Positions 1 through 4,930 of a stretch of 7,790 nt of DNA are shown piece after piece. Each line of letters starts with the position of its first letter. The first letter of the stretch is position 1. A program made the position numbers and the translations under genes. Below the pieces are notes generated by a model, which made no database searches, was not told where the DNA came from, and was given only the letters and a program-made list of their open reading frames with translations. Origin of the DNA: Porphyrobacter sp. (GTDB lineage: Bacteria > Pseudomonadota > Alphaproteobacteria > Sphingomonadales > Sphingomonadaceae); contig JAGKSZ010000220.1 of the NCBI GenBank assembly GCA_018991295.1, positions 1 through 7,790 on the forward strand. Reading direction: 5' to 3'.

Positions 1-451
1 ATTCGAGGAAGCGCGCATAGCCTGCCACATCGGCCGGGTTCAGCTTGGCGATTTCGGCGTTGAGGCTGGCTTCATCGTTCGAATAATCGAAGTTGGTGCC
101 ATCGGGCCAGTTGAGGCGGTAGAAGGGCATGACCTTCATCAGTTCGACATCTTCGGAAATGTCGTGGCCGGTCAGTTCCCACAATTCCTTGAGGCAGGGC
201 GGATCGGTGATGACGGTCGGGCCAGCATCGAAGGTGAAGCCGTCCTTTTCCCAGAAATAGGCCCGGCCGCCGGGCTTGTCGCGGCTTTCGATCACGGTGG
301 TGGCGATGCCGGCCGATTGCAGCCGGATAGCCAGCGCCATGCCGCCGAAGCCTGCGCCAATCACGCAGGCGGTGCGGCCCGCATAGCGTTCGGCCAGCGC
401 CGGGCTCACGCCCTTGGCACCGGAAAGATTGAGCTTCGCATCGGCGTTCAT
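1..451 (-). CDS. crtI: Phytoene desaturase CrtI, N-terminal part (gene runs off the left edge)
   Basis: This is the first 150 residues of a bacterial CrtI, the FAD-dependent enzyme that desaturates phytoene to lycopene at the membrane. The N-terminal dinucleotide-binding fold is visible: VIGAGFGGMALAIRL at residues 30-44, the acidic strand end in VIES (53-56), then the KPGGRAYFW segment (59-67) and AGPTVITDP (76-84), all typical of carotenoid desaturases. CrtI is usually about 490-500 residues, so roughly 70% lies outside the window. The ATG at 451-449 overlaps the crtY stop codon (ATGA). A GGAGA ribosome binding site at 463-459 lies 7 bases upstream, inside the crtY coding end, so the two genes should be translationally coupled in the order crtY-crtI. 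The name is secure from the motifs. Which product it makes (lycopene or neurosporene) cannot be read from this part. Confidence 0.95.
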   Translation of the reverse strand, partial: MNADAKLNLSGAKGVSPALAERYAGRTACVIGAGFGGMALAIRLQSAGIATTVIESRDKPGGRAYFWEKDGFTFDAGPTVITDPPCLKELWELTGHDISEDVELMKVMPFYRLNWPDGTNFDYSNDEASLNAEIAKLNPADVAGYARFLE

Positions 452-1701
452 GCCGGGGTCTCCATGTTGAGAGGCTTGGTATCTAAAGGTTTGCCGGAAG
501 AAAACAGCGCGCGGATGGCACGCGGAATAGCTACGGGCGGCTTGCCGGTAAGGATGCGCAGGCGATCAGGCCAGGTGGACCTGCCCGCATAAAAGCGTTC
601 AACCAGATTGCCCTTCAATGCGTAGAAATGTTCGAAGACGATCACCCGCTTGCCGGGTTCGGCAGCCTCGAACAGCATCCGGCTGAGCATCCGGTAGTAT
701 GCGGTTGCGCGCCAATGGCGCCGGGCGCGGCGCTTGCAGAAAGCGGCAAGTTCCGACCCCGAAAGTTCGGGGCGCCGGGCCAGCAGTTGCGCAATGGCCA
801 GCGCATTGCTGACGGCAAAGGGGATGGTGTAGCTGGTGAGCGGGTGCGAAAAGCCCCCGCGCGCGCCTGCCAGCGCCACGCCGGGGATCGCCACTTCTGC
901 AAGCGCGGCGGCAAAGTTCCCGCCCGAAATCACCGGCAGGATCCCGGCCTCCTGATCGATCACTTCGCCCTTCCAGCCATTGCGGTGCGCATATTCGGCT
1001 ACGCGCCCTTTCAGCACTTCGGCGTCCATCTTGGGCTGATCGGCATAATAGGTGTCTTCGATGAACACCTCGTCTTCCGACAGCGGCAGAACATAGACGA
1101 AGCGATAGGCCTCGCCATTGCCGTGCGGCGCGACCTGATCGACGCTGGCATCCATGATGACAGGGCGGGTGAGCCCGTGGGGCTTTTCGCACTTGAAGTG
1201 CTGGCCAAGGAACACCTGCCAGCCGCCCGCAAGCGCCTTGGACGATTTGAACGGGCGGCAATCGATCACGCGCCGGGCGGCCATTCGCGTCCCATCGGCC
1301 AGCGTGACCCCGCCTGCATCCAGCGCCGCGGCCTTGGTTTCGAGCATCACGTTTTGCGGCGGAAGCTCTGCCATCAGCGCCCGGTGAAACTCGGCGCTGG
1401 CGAGCGAACGATAGGCGGTCGGCAGGGTCCGGCCATAGGCGGGGAAGGTGATGTCATAGCCTTCGTCCCAGCCATTGAGGTGAAAGCCTGCCACCAGCGA
1501 TCGTTCGCCTTCGGGGATATCGGTTTCGAACCAGCTCCAGCGGTGATGCCCGCCCAGCGTGCGTCCCGCCTCCACCACCACAAAGCGGCAATCGGGGGCA
1601 TGGCGATGGAGCGCCAGCGCGATCAGCCCGCCTGCAAGCCCGCCGCCGACGATGATCACGTCATGAAGGGGCGTGCCGGGAGTGTGGGGTGAATCGACCA
1701 T
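448..1701 (-). CDS. crtY: Lycopene beta-cyclase CrtY
   Basis: CrtY cyclises both ends of lycopene to give beta-carotene; it is a membrane-associated flavoprotein that uses reduced FAD. From the chosen start it has 417 residues, close to the usual 380-410. A Rossmann motif VGGGLAGGL lies at residues 18-26 with the acidic strand end VVVEAG at 41-46. Family segments follow: FLGQHF (164-169), YVLPLS plus FIEDTYYAD (203-221), GILPV (253-257), and the flavin-site stretch GARGGFSHPLTSY (279-291). The C-terminal part (356-390) has the FYALKGNLVERFYAGR signature. The open frame continues upstream to an ATG at 1758, but that start has no ribosome binding site. The ATG at 1701 has AGGG 9 bases upstream and places the Rossmann motif at the usual distance from the N-terminus, so it is preferred. 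The stop overlaps the crtI start. A divergent mipA-like gene lies upstream. Confidence 0.95.
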   Translation of the reverse strand: MVDSPHTPGTPLHDVIIVGGGLAGGLIALALHRHAPDCRFVVVEAGRTLGGHHRWSWFETDIPEGERSLVAGFHLNGWDEGYDITFPAYGRTLPTAYRSLASAEFHRALMAELPPQNVMLETKAAALDAGGVTLADGTRMAARRVIDCRPFKSSKALAGGWQVFLGQHFKCEKPHGLTRPVIMDASVDQVAPHGNGEAYRFVYVLPLSEDEVFIEDTYYADQPKMDAEVLKGRVAEYAHRNGWKGEVIDQEAGILPVISGGNFAAALAEVAIPGVALAGARGGFSHPLTSYTIPFAVSNALAIAQLLARRPELSGSELAAFCKRRARRHWRATAYYRMLSRMLFEAAEPGKRVIVFEHFYALKGNLVERFYAGRSTWPDRLRILTGKPPVAIPRAIRALFSSGKPLDTKPLNMETPA

Positions 1702-1708
1702 TGCCCCA

Positions 1709-1720
1709 TGCCCTAGGGCA
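1709..1720. repeat. Perfect 12-base palindrome TGCCCTAGGGCA upstream of crtY
   Basis: TGCCCTAGGGCA reads the same on both strands and centres 13-14 bases upstream of the preferred crtY start. It contains CTAG, a tetramer that is rare in many proteobacterial genomes. It could be a binding site for a dimeric regulator, or chance. I do not recognise it as a known operator. Confidence 0.6.
1711..1720 (-). promoter_or_regulatory. Probable crtY ribosome binding site inside a palindrome
   Basis: On the minus strand an AGGG core (bases 1714-1711) lies 9 bases before the ATG at 1701. It is the only Shine-Dalgarno-like element near either candidate crtY start and is the main reason for choosing 1701 over 1758. 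A second run, GGGG (1707-1704), is too close to the ATG to act alone. The core is embedded in the 12-base palindrome at 1709-1720. Confidence 0.4.
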
Positions 1721-1756
1721 GGGACGCGCGAACGGCAATCGAATGCCATCATTGCC

Positions 1757-1768
1757 ATGTTGCAACAT
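1757..1768. repeat. Perfect 12-base palindrome ATGTTGCAACAT in the crtY-mipA divergent region
   Basis: ATGTTGCAACAT is a perfect palindrome lying about midway between the two divergent genes, in the most AT-rich part of the region. Its centre is 48 bases from the centre of the other palindrome (1709-1720). It overlaps the alternative crtY start at 1758. The position suits an operator between back-to-back promoters. Function is inferred from position and symmetry only. Confidence 0.6.
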
Positions 1769-1783
1769 TACGCGGAAACATTA
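1764..1783 (+). repeat. Direct repeat AACATTA, two copies 13 bases apart
   Basis: AACATTA occurs at 1764-1770 and again at 1777-1783, and the first copy overlaps the right half of the ATGTTGCAACAT palindrome. Tandem heptamers of this kind can be regulator half-sites on one DNA face or promoter elements. I could not assign a confident -35/-10 pair here on either strand. Confidence 0.45.
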
Positions 1784-1796
1784 GAGCGCGCCCGCG

Positions 1797-1809
1797 TTGG
1801 CTGTGCCAA
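1797..1809. repeat. Inverted repeat TTGGC-TGT-GCCAA upstream of the mipA-like gene
   Basis: Two 5-base arms, TTGGC (1797-1801) and GCCAA (1805-1809), flank a 3-base centre 25 bases before the mipA-like start. It could be an operator close to the transcription start or a small hairpin in the 5' untranslated RNA. It is short enough to arise by chance. Confidence 0.35.
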
Positions 1810-1834
1810 ACCCCTCTCATCAGGATCGCAACCC

Positions 1835-2761
1835 ATGAACGCTCGCATCGCCCTTGCCCCGCTGGCGCTTGCCATCACCCTTGCTGCATCGCCCGCGCTG
1901 GCAACCAATAGCGAGGAGGCGGCAGCCGAAACCGACGCCGAGGCGCAGCAGCCCGCCCCCGCTCCGCCCGCACCTTTCGCCTTCACCCGTCCGGTGTTCG
2001 ATGAACCCTGGGCGACCATCGGCCTCGGGGTTGGCATGGTGCCAAGCTATGCGGGCTCGGATGATTACATCGCCTTTCCGCTGCCGCTGATCGCCGGGCG
2101 CGTGGGCGGGGTGGGGATCAGCCCCAACGGGCCGGGCTTCGTGCTCGATCTCAATTCCCCCAAGCCCGCCATGGGGCCAAGGAAGGGCGCAAGGCTCGCC
2201 TTTGGTCCGGCGTTCCGCTTCCGCAATGATCGCAACAACCGCATCCGCGATGACGTGGTAGCGCGTGCGGGCAAGCTGGATGCGGCGCTGGAAGTGGGCG
2301 CGAACATTGCGGTCAGCTTTCCCAATGTGGTGCGCCCCTTCGATGCCCTGAACATCGGCGTGCAGGCCCGCCGCGATGTGCTGGGCGCGCATGATGGCTG
2401 GGTGATCGAACCGCAGATCGGCTACCGCGCACTGGTGGGCAAGGCCTTCACCCTGCAAGCGCAGGCGAGCATGGAGATCATCTCGGATCGCTTTGCCGAT
2501 TACTATTTCACCGTCACCCCTGCCCAGAGCGCGGCGACGGGCCTTGCCCAATTCCGCGCCGATGGCGGGGTCAACCGGATCGGCACCACCGCGATCCTCG
2601 CCTATGATCTGGATCGCAATCCGCTGAACGGCGGGTGGAGCCTGACCGGGGTGGGCGGTGTTTCGCGCATCCTGGGCGACGGGGCGGACACGCCCTACAC
2701 TGCCGTGCGCGGGCGGGCGACCCAGTTCATCGCCGGGGCAGGGGTCGCCTACACCTTCTGA
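1835..2761 (+). CDS. MipA/OmpV-family outer-membrane beta-barrel protein
   Basis: A 308-residue exported protein. Residues 1-23 form a signal peptide with an Ala-rich core and an ALA cleavage site, followed by an acidic, Pro/Ala-rich linker (about 24-48). The barrel begins near residue 58 with the family signature GLGVGMVPSYAGSDDY (63-78). Other MipA landmarks are GKLDAALEVG (146-155) and YYFTVTPAQSAATGL (223-237). The chain ends in Tyr-Thr-Phe, and a C-terminal aromatic is the usual signal for outer-membrane barrel insertion. In E. coli, MipA is reported to scaffold MltA and PBP1B; relatives are often porin-like and the precise role here is unknown. The frame is open upstream to 1673, but the ATG at 1835 has an AGGA 9 bases upstream and yields the signal peptide directly. 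It is transcribed away from crtY and is followed after 83 bases by a secreted hydrolase gene. Confidence 0.9.
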   Translation: MNARIALAPLALAITLAASPALATNSEEAAAETDAEAQQPAPAPPAPFAFTRPVFDEPWATIGLGVGMVPSYAGSDDYIAFPLPLIAGRVGGVGISPNGPGFVLDLNSPKPAMGPRKGARLAFGPAFRFRNDRNNRIRDDVVARAGKLDAALEVGANIAVSFPNVVRPFDALNIGVQARRDVLGAHDGWVIEPQIGYRALVGKAFTLQAQASMEIISDRFADYYFTVTPAQSAATGLAQFRADGGVNRIGTTAILAYDLDRNPLNGGWSLTGVGGVSRILGDGADTPYTAVRGRATQFIAGAGVAYTF

Positions 2762-2777
2762 AGGCCGGGGCGTTGGG

Positions 2778-2828
2778 GCGCTCTTGCCTTGGGTCGGCTT
2801 GCGCGCCATCACAGGCGGCAAGAGACGC
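2778..2828 (+). repeat. Long-armed inverted repeat between the mipA-like gene and the amidohydrolase
   Basis: CTCTTGCC (2781-2788) is exactly complementary to GGCAAGAG (2817-2824), and the arms extend by GCG/CGC (2778-2780 with 2826-2828) across one bulged A, giving 11 pairs around a 28-base loop. No T-run follows, and the 3' arm ends just before the AGGGGAG ribosome binding site at 2830-2836. It may partly terminate transcription after the barrel gene or set the expression ratio of the two genes. It takes up most of the 83-base gap, which otherwise shows nothing. Confidence 0.5.
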
Positions 2829-2829
2829 G

Positions 2830-2836
2830 AGGGGAG
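2830..2836 (+). promoter_or_regulatory. Strong ribosome binding site of the amidohydrolase
   Basis: AGGGGAG ends 8 bases before the ATG at 2845. The frame is open upstream into the barrel gene, so this site, together with the signal peptide that follows the ATG, fixes the start. Confidence 0.75.
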
Positions 2837-2844
2837 ACTATTCG

Positions 2845-4122
2845 ATGCACCATTTTCGCAAAAGCCTGATGGCAGGCGTTGCCGCGCTGTGCGTCGCTGC
2901 GGCGCCGGCATGGGCCGAAACCGTGGCGATCCGCGCCGGGAGCGTCATCACCGATGCCGCAGGCGAGGCGAGCGGCCCGGCGACGATTATTGTCACCGAT
3001 GGCAAGATCACCAGCATCACCCCCGGCCACGGTGCCGTAAAGGCCGACCGCGAGATTGATCTGAAGGCCAGGACCGTGCTGCCCGGCCTGATTGATCTGC
3101 ACACCCACCTGACCGGCGATCCGGGCGGGGATTTCTGGAAGGAAGCGGTGGAGCCGGAAGAATGGGGCGTGGTCGTGGGCGCGAAGAATGCGCGGATCAC
3201 TGCGCTTGCGGGCTTCACCACCGTGCGCGAGGCGGGCAGCGGCAAGGACACTGCCTTTGCCCTCAGGCGCGGCACCGCCGAAGGCCTCGTGCCCGGCCCG
3301 CGCATCGTCGCGGCAGGCCCGGCGCTGGCGATCATCGGCGGGCACGCTGACGTCAACGGCTTCCGTTCCGAGGTCAATGAACTGCTCGATTCGGGCTTTA
3401 CCTGCACCGGCCCGGTCGAATGTGCGGCCAAAGTGCGGCTTGCCAGCCAGAACGGCAGCGACGTGATCAAGATCACCGCCACCGGCGGCGTGCTGAGCCA
3501 GCAGGGGCGCGGGCTTGAAGCGCATTTCACCCCTGAGGAAATGAAGGCGATTGCCGATACCGCCCATTCGCTCGGCTTGAAGGTCATGGCCCACGCCCAC
3601 GGCGCACGCGGCATCCAGCAGGCGGCCGAGGCGGGGATCGATTCGATCGAGCACGGCACGTATCTGGATGAAGCGGCGGCCAAGGCGATGAAGGCCAGCG
3701 GCACGGTGCTGGTGCCGACGCTGATGGCGCTGGAGGGCGTCAGCGAAGGGCTCGGCAAGGGCGTTTACACCCCGGTGGTCGAAAACAAGATCCGTGCCGT
3801 CCAGCCGCTGATGAACTCGCTGGTCAGCCGTGCGCGCCAATATGGCGTCACGGTCGCCTTCGGCACGGACGCAGGCGTCTATCAGCATGGCCGCAATGCC
3901 GAAGAACTCGCCCTGATGAAGAAGCAGGGCATGACCGACCGCGAAGTGCTGGCCAGCGCGACGACCGTGGCGGCCAAGGTGCTGGGCATGGAAAGCCAGA
4001 TCGGCCGCCTCGCGCCGGGCTATTCCGCCGATATCATCGCGGTCTCCGGCAACCCGCTGCGCGATGTGACGGTGCTGGAGAAGGTCGATTTCGTGATGGT
4101 GCGCGGGCGCGTAATCGAGTGA
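2845..4122 (+). CDS. Secreted metal-dependent amidohydrolase, Xaa-Arg/Lys dipeptidase (Cc2672/Sgx9260-like) type
   Basis: A 425-residue member of the amidohydrolase superfamily with a signal peptide (1-24, cleavage after PAWA), so it should act in the periplasm. The binuclear metal set is complete: HTH at 86-88 after GLIDL, the probable carboxylated lysine K209 in DVIKITATGG, H250 and H252 in MAHAHG, H270 in IEHG, and the catalytic aspartate D342 in FGTDAG. The beta-sandwich start (27-80) and the C-terminal GYSADIIAV segment (392-400) complete the fold. The relatives I recall are often labelled prolidases, but characterised members such as Caulobacter Cc2672 cleave dipeptides ending in Arg or Lys, and fungal and bacterial ochratoxin hydrolases fall nearby. 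Substrate is therefore inferred: peptide or amide cleavage at a C-terminal residue, possibly basic. It follows a barrel gene and overlaps the UPF0314 gene by 4 bases (GTGA). Confidence 0.88.
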   Translation: MHHFRKSLMAGVAALCVAAAPAWAETVAIRAGSVITDAAGEASGPATIIVTDGKITSITPGHGAVKADREIDLKARTVLPGLIDLHTHLTGDPGGDFWKEAVEPEEWGVVVGAKNARITALAGFTTVREAGSGKDTAFALRRGTAEGLVPGPRIVAAGPALAIIGGHADVNGFRSEVNELLDSGFTCTGPVECAAKVRLASQNGSDVIKITATGGVLSQQGRGLEAHFTPEEMKAIADTAHSLGLKVMAHAHGARGIQQAAEAGIDSIEHGTYLDEAAAKAMKASGTVLVPTLMALEGVSEGLGKGVYTPVVENKIRAVQPLMNSLVSRARQYGVTVAFGTDAGVYQHGRNAEELALMKKQGMTDREVLASATTVAAKVLGMESQIGRLAPGYSADIIAVSGNPLRDVTVLEKVDFVMVRGRVIE

Positions 4123-4721
4123 AGATCGGAACGCTCGTCCCTGATCGCCGCACGATCCTCGTCGCGGTCGCCATCGCGGTGGTCGCCATCGTGATCCTGC
4201 TCGCCATGGGCCGCTCGCCCGTCTGCGAATGCGGCTATGTCAGCTTGTGGCACGGGCAGATCAATGATGCGGGCAACAGCCAGCACATCACCGATTGGTA
4301 CACCCCCAGCCACATCATCCACGGGATGATCTTCTACGCCTTTGGCTGGTGGCTGTTCGTGCGGCGCGGGATCGGCGGGGCCGGGGCGGCGCGCTGGGGC
4401 TTTCCGCTTGCCGTGCTGCTGGGGGCGGCGTGGGAGGGGGCGGAAAACACCCCCGTCGTCATCAACCGCTTCCGCGCGGGCACCGCCAATTTCGGCTATA
4501 GCGGCGATAGCGTGCTCAATTCGGGCGCGGATATCATCTGGATGAGCTTCGGCTTCTGGCTTGCCCTGCGCCTGCCGGTGAAGGTGACGGTGGCCCTCGC
4601 GCTGATCGGGGAACTGGTTGCAGGCTATGTGGTGCGCGACAATCTGACGCTGAATGTCATCATGCTGCTGGTGCCCGTGGACGCGATTGCCCAGTGGCAG
4701 GCAGCGGGCGGGGTGGCCTGA
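4119..4721 (+). CDS. UPF0314 (DUF2585) multi-pass membrane protein
   Basis: A 200-residue inner-membrane protein of unknown function, close to the family's usual length. Hydrophobic segments lie near residues 11-30, 64-82, 94-108, 134-152, 155-172 and 177-191. The family hallmarks are CECG (36-39), LWHG (43-46), the block NSQHITDWYTPSHIIHG (53-69), WEGAEN (105-110), YSGDSVLNS (127-135) and RDNLTLN (173-179). So many conserved His, Asp, Glu and Asn residues beside membrane segments suggest an enzyme or transporter active site rather than a passive anchor; this is inference. The start is GTG at 4119, overlapping the stop of the upstream hydrolase (GTGA) with no clear ribosome binding site, which implies translational coupling. 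The next internal ATG would delete the first membrane segment. It ends 40 bases before the TPP riboswitch of thiC. Confidence 0.9.
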   Translation: MKIGTLVPDRRTILVAVAIAVVAIVILLAMGRSPVCECGYVSLWHGQINDAGNSQHITDWYTPSHIIHGMIFYAFGWWLFVRRGIGGAGAARWGFPLAVLLGAAWEGAENTPVVINRFRAGTANFGYSGDSVLNSGADIIWMSFGFWLALRLPVKVTVALALIGELVAGYVVRDNLTLNVIMLLVPVDAIAQWQAAGGVA

Positions 4722-4730
4722 GCGCCGCAC

Positions 4731-4757
4731 TGGACAGGCCCTGCGCCTTGTCCTAAT
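4731..4757 (+). promoter_or_regulatory. thiC: Possible thiC promoter
   Basis: TGGACA (4731-4736) matches TTGACA at five of six bases, and CCTAAT (4752-4757) matches TATAAT at four of six, but the 15-base spacing is short. Transcription from here would begin close to 4762-4765, exactly where the riboswitch P1 stem starts. The position is attractive, the match weak. Confidence 0.25.
4732..4753 (+). terminator. Hairpin after the UPF0314 gene
   Basis: GGACAGGC (4732-4739) pairs with GCCTTGTCC (4745-4753) as eight pairs with one bulged T and a 5-base loop. It begins 11 bases after the UPF0314 stop. No T-run follows, so it is a weak terminator at best. It overlaps the proposed thiC promoter, so it may have no RNA role. 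Confidence 0.35.
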
Positions 4758-4761
4758 CCGG

Positions 4762-4873
4762 GCCCATCCCCGGGGAGCCTGCTGGTCCGATAAGGATTGA
4801 GGCTGAGAGGGGCAGGTAAGCTCTGCCCGACCCGTCGAACCTGAACCGATTAGCATCGGCGGAGGGAGTGGGC
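4762..4873 (+). ncRNA. TPP riboswitch (THI element) in the thiC leader
   Basis: The conserved THI-box blocks occur in order: GGGGAGCC (4772-4779), GGCTGAGA (4801-4808), ACCC (4830-4833), GAACCTGA (4837-4844) and GGAGGGA (4861-4867). Stems can be traced. P1 pairs GCCCAT (4762-4767) with GTGGGC (4868-4873); P2 pairs AGCC (4776-4779) with GGCT (4801-4804); P3 is GGGCAG (4810-4815) with CTGCCC (4823-4828); P5 is CCGAT (4846-4850) with ATCGG (4855-4859). GGCTGAGA forms the pyrimidine-binding arm. By established knowledge this RNA binds thiamine pyrophosphate and lowers expression of the gene that follows, here thiC, whose start is 57 bases downstream. Confidence 0.96.
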
Positions 4874-4920
4874 TGGTCACTGTGCCATGACATCCCCGCT
4901 CCTTTCCGCCCATTGGAGAG
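4867..4920 (+). promoter_or_regulatory. thiC: Probable riboswitch expression platform with the thiC ribosome binding site
   Basis: The thiC ribosome binding site is GGAGAG (4915-4920), 10 bases before the ATG. CTCC (4899-4902) can pair with GGAG (4915-4918) and hide it. GCCCATT (4908-4914), lying in that hairpin's loop, is complementary to AGTGGGC (4867-4873), the 3' side of riboswitch P1, with one G-U pair. This allows two exclusive folds: P1 closed with the binding site hidden, or P1 open with its 3' strand holding the loop and freeing the site. There is no T-run or terminator hairpin here, so translational control is the more likely mode. The folds were worked out by eye. Confidence 0.5.
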
Positions 4921-4930
4921 AGAACGAGAC

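Noticed and set aside
628..1692. Long open frame on the plus strand antisense to crtY
   Set aside because: It is explained by high third-position GC in crtY. The minus-strand frame carries clear CrtY motifs from end to end, and the plus-strand translation has no recognisable domain and a composition rich in Arg, His and Gly.
1702..1834. Possible PpsR/CrtJ-type site (TGT-N12-ACA) controlling the carotenoid genes
   Set aside because: I checked the TGT triplets in the region and none has ACA at the required 12-base spacing. The palindromes present have different symmetry.
1820..2911. Minus-strand open frame across the mipA-like gene and the start of the hydrolase
   Set aside because: It runs through two well-supported genes and their intergenic hairpin on the opposite strand, and has no signal peptide, domain or ribosome binding site that I can see.
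2809..3888. Minus-strand open frames opposite the amidohydrolase
   Set aside because: The plus-strand frame has a signal peptide and the complete metal site. The antisense products are compositional shadows.
4868..4930. Upstream GTG start for thiC giving 21 extra residues
   Set aside because: The GTG lies in the riboswitch P1 strand. The ATG at 4931 has a proper ribosome binding site and gives the expected ThiC N-terminus.
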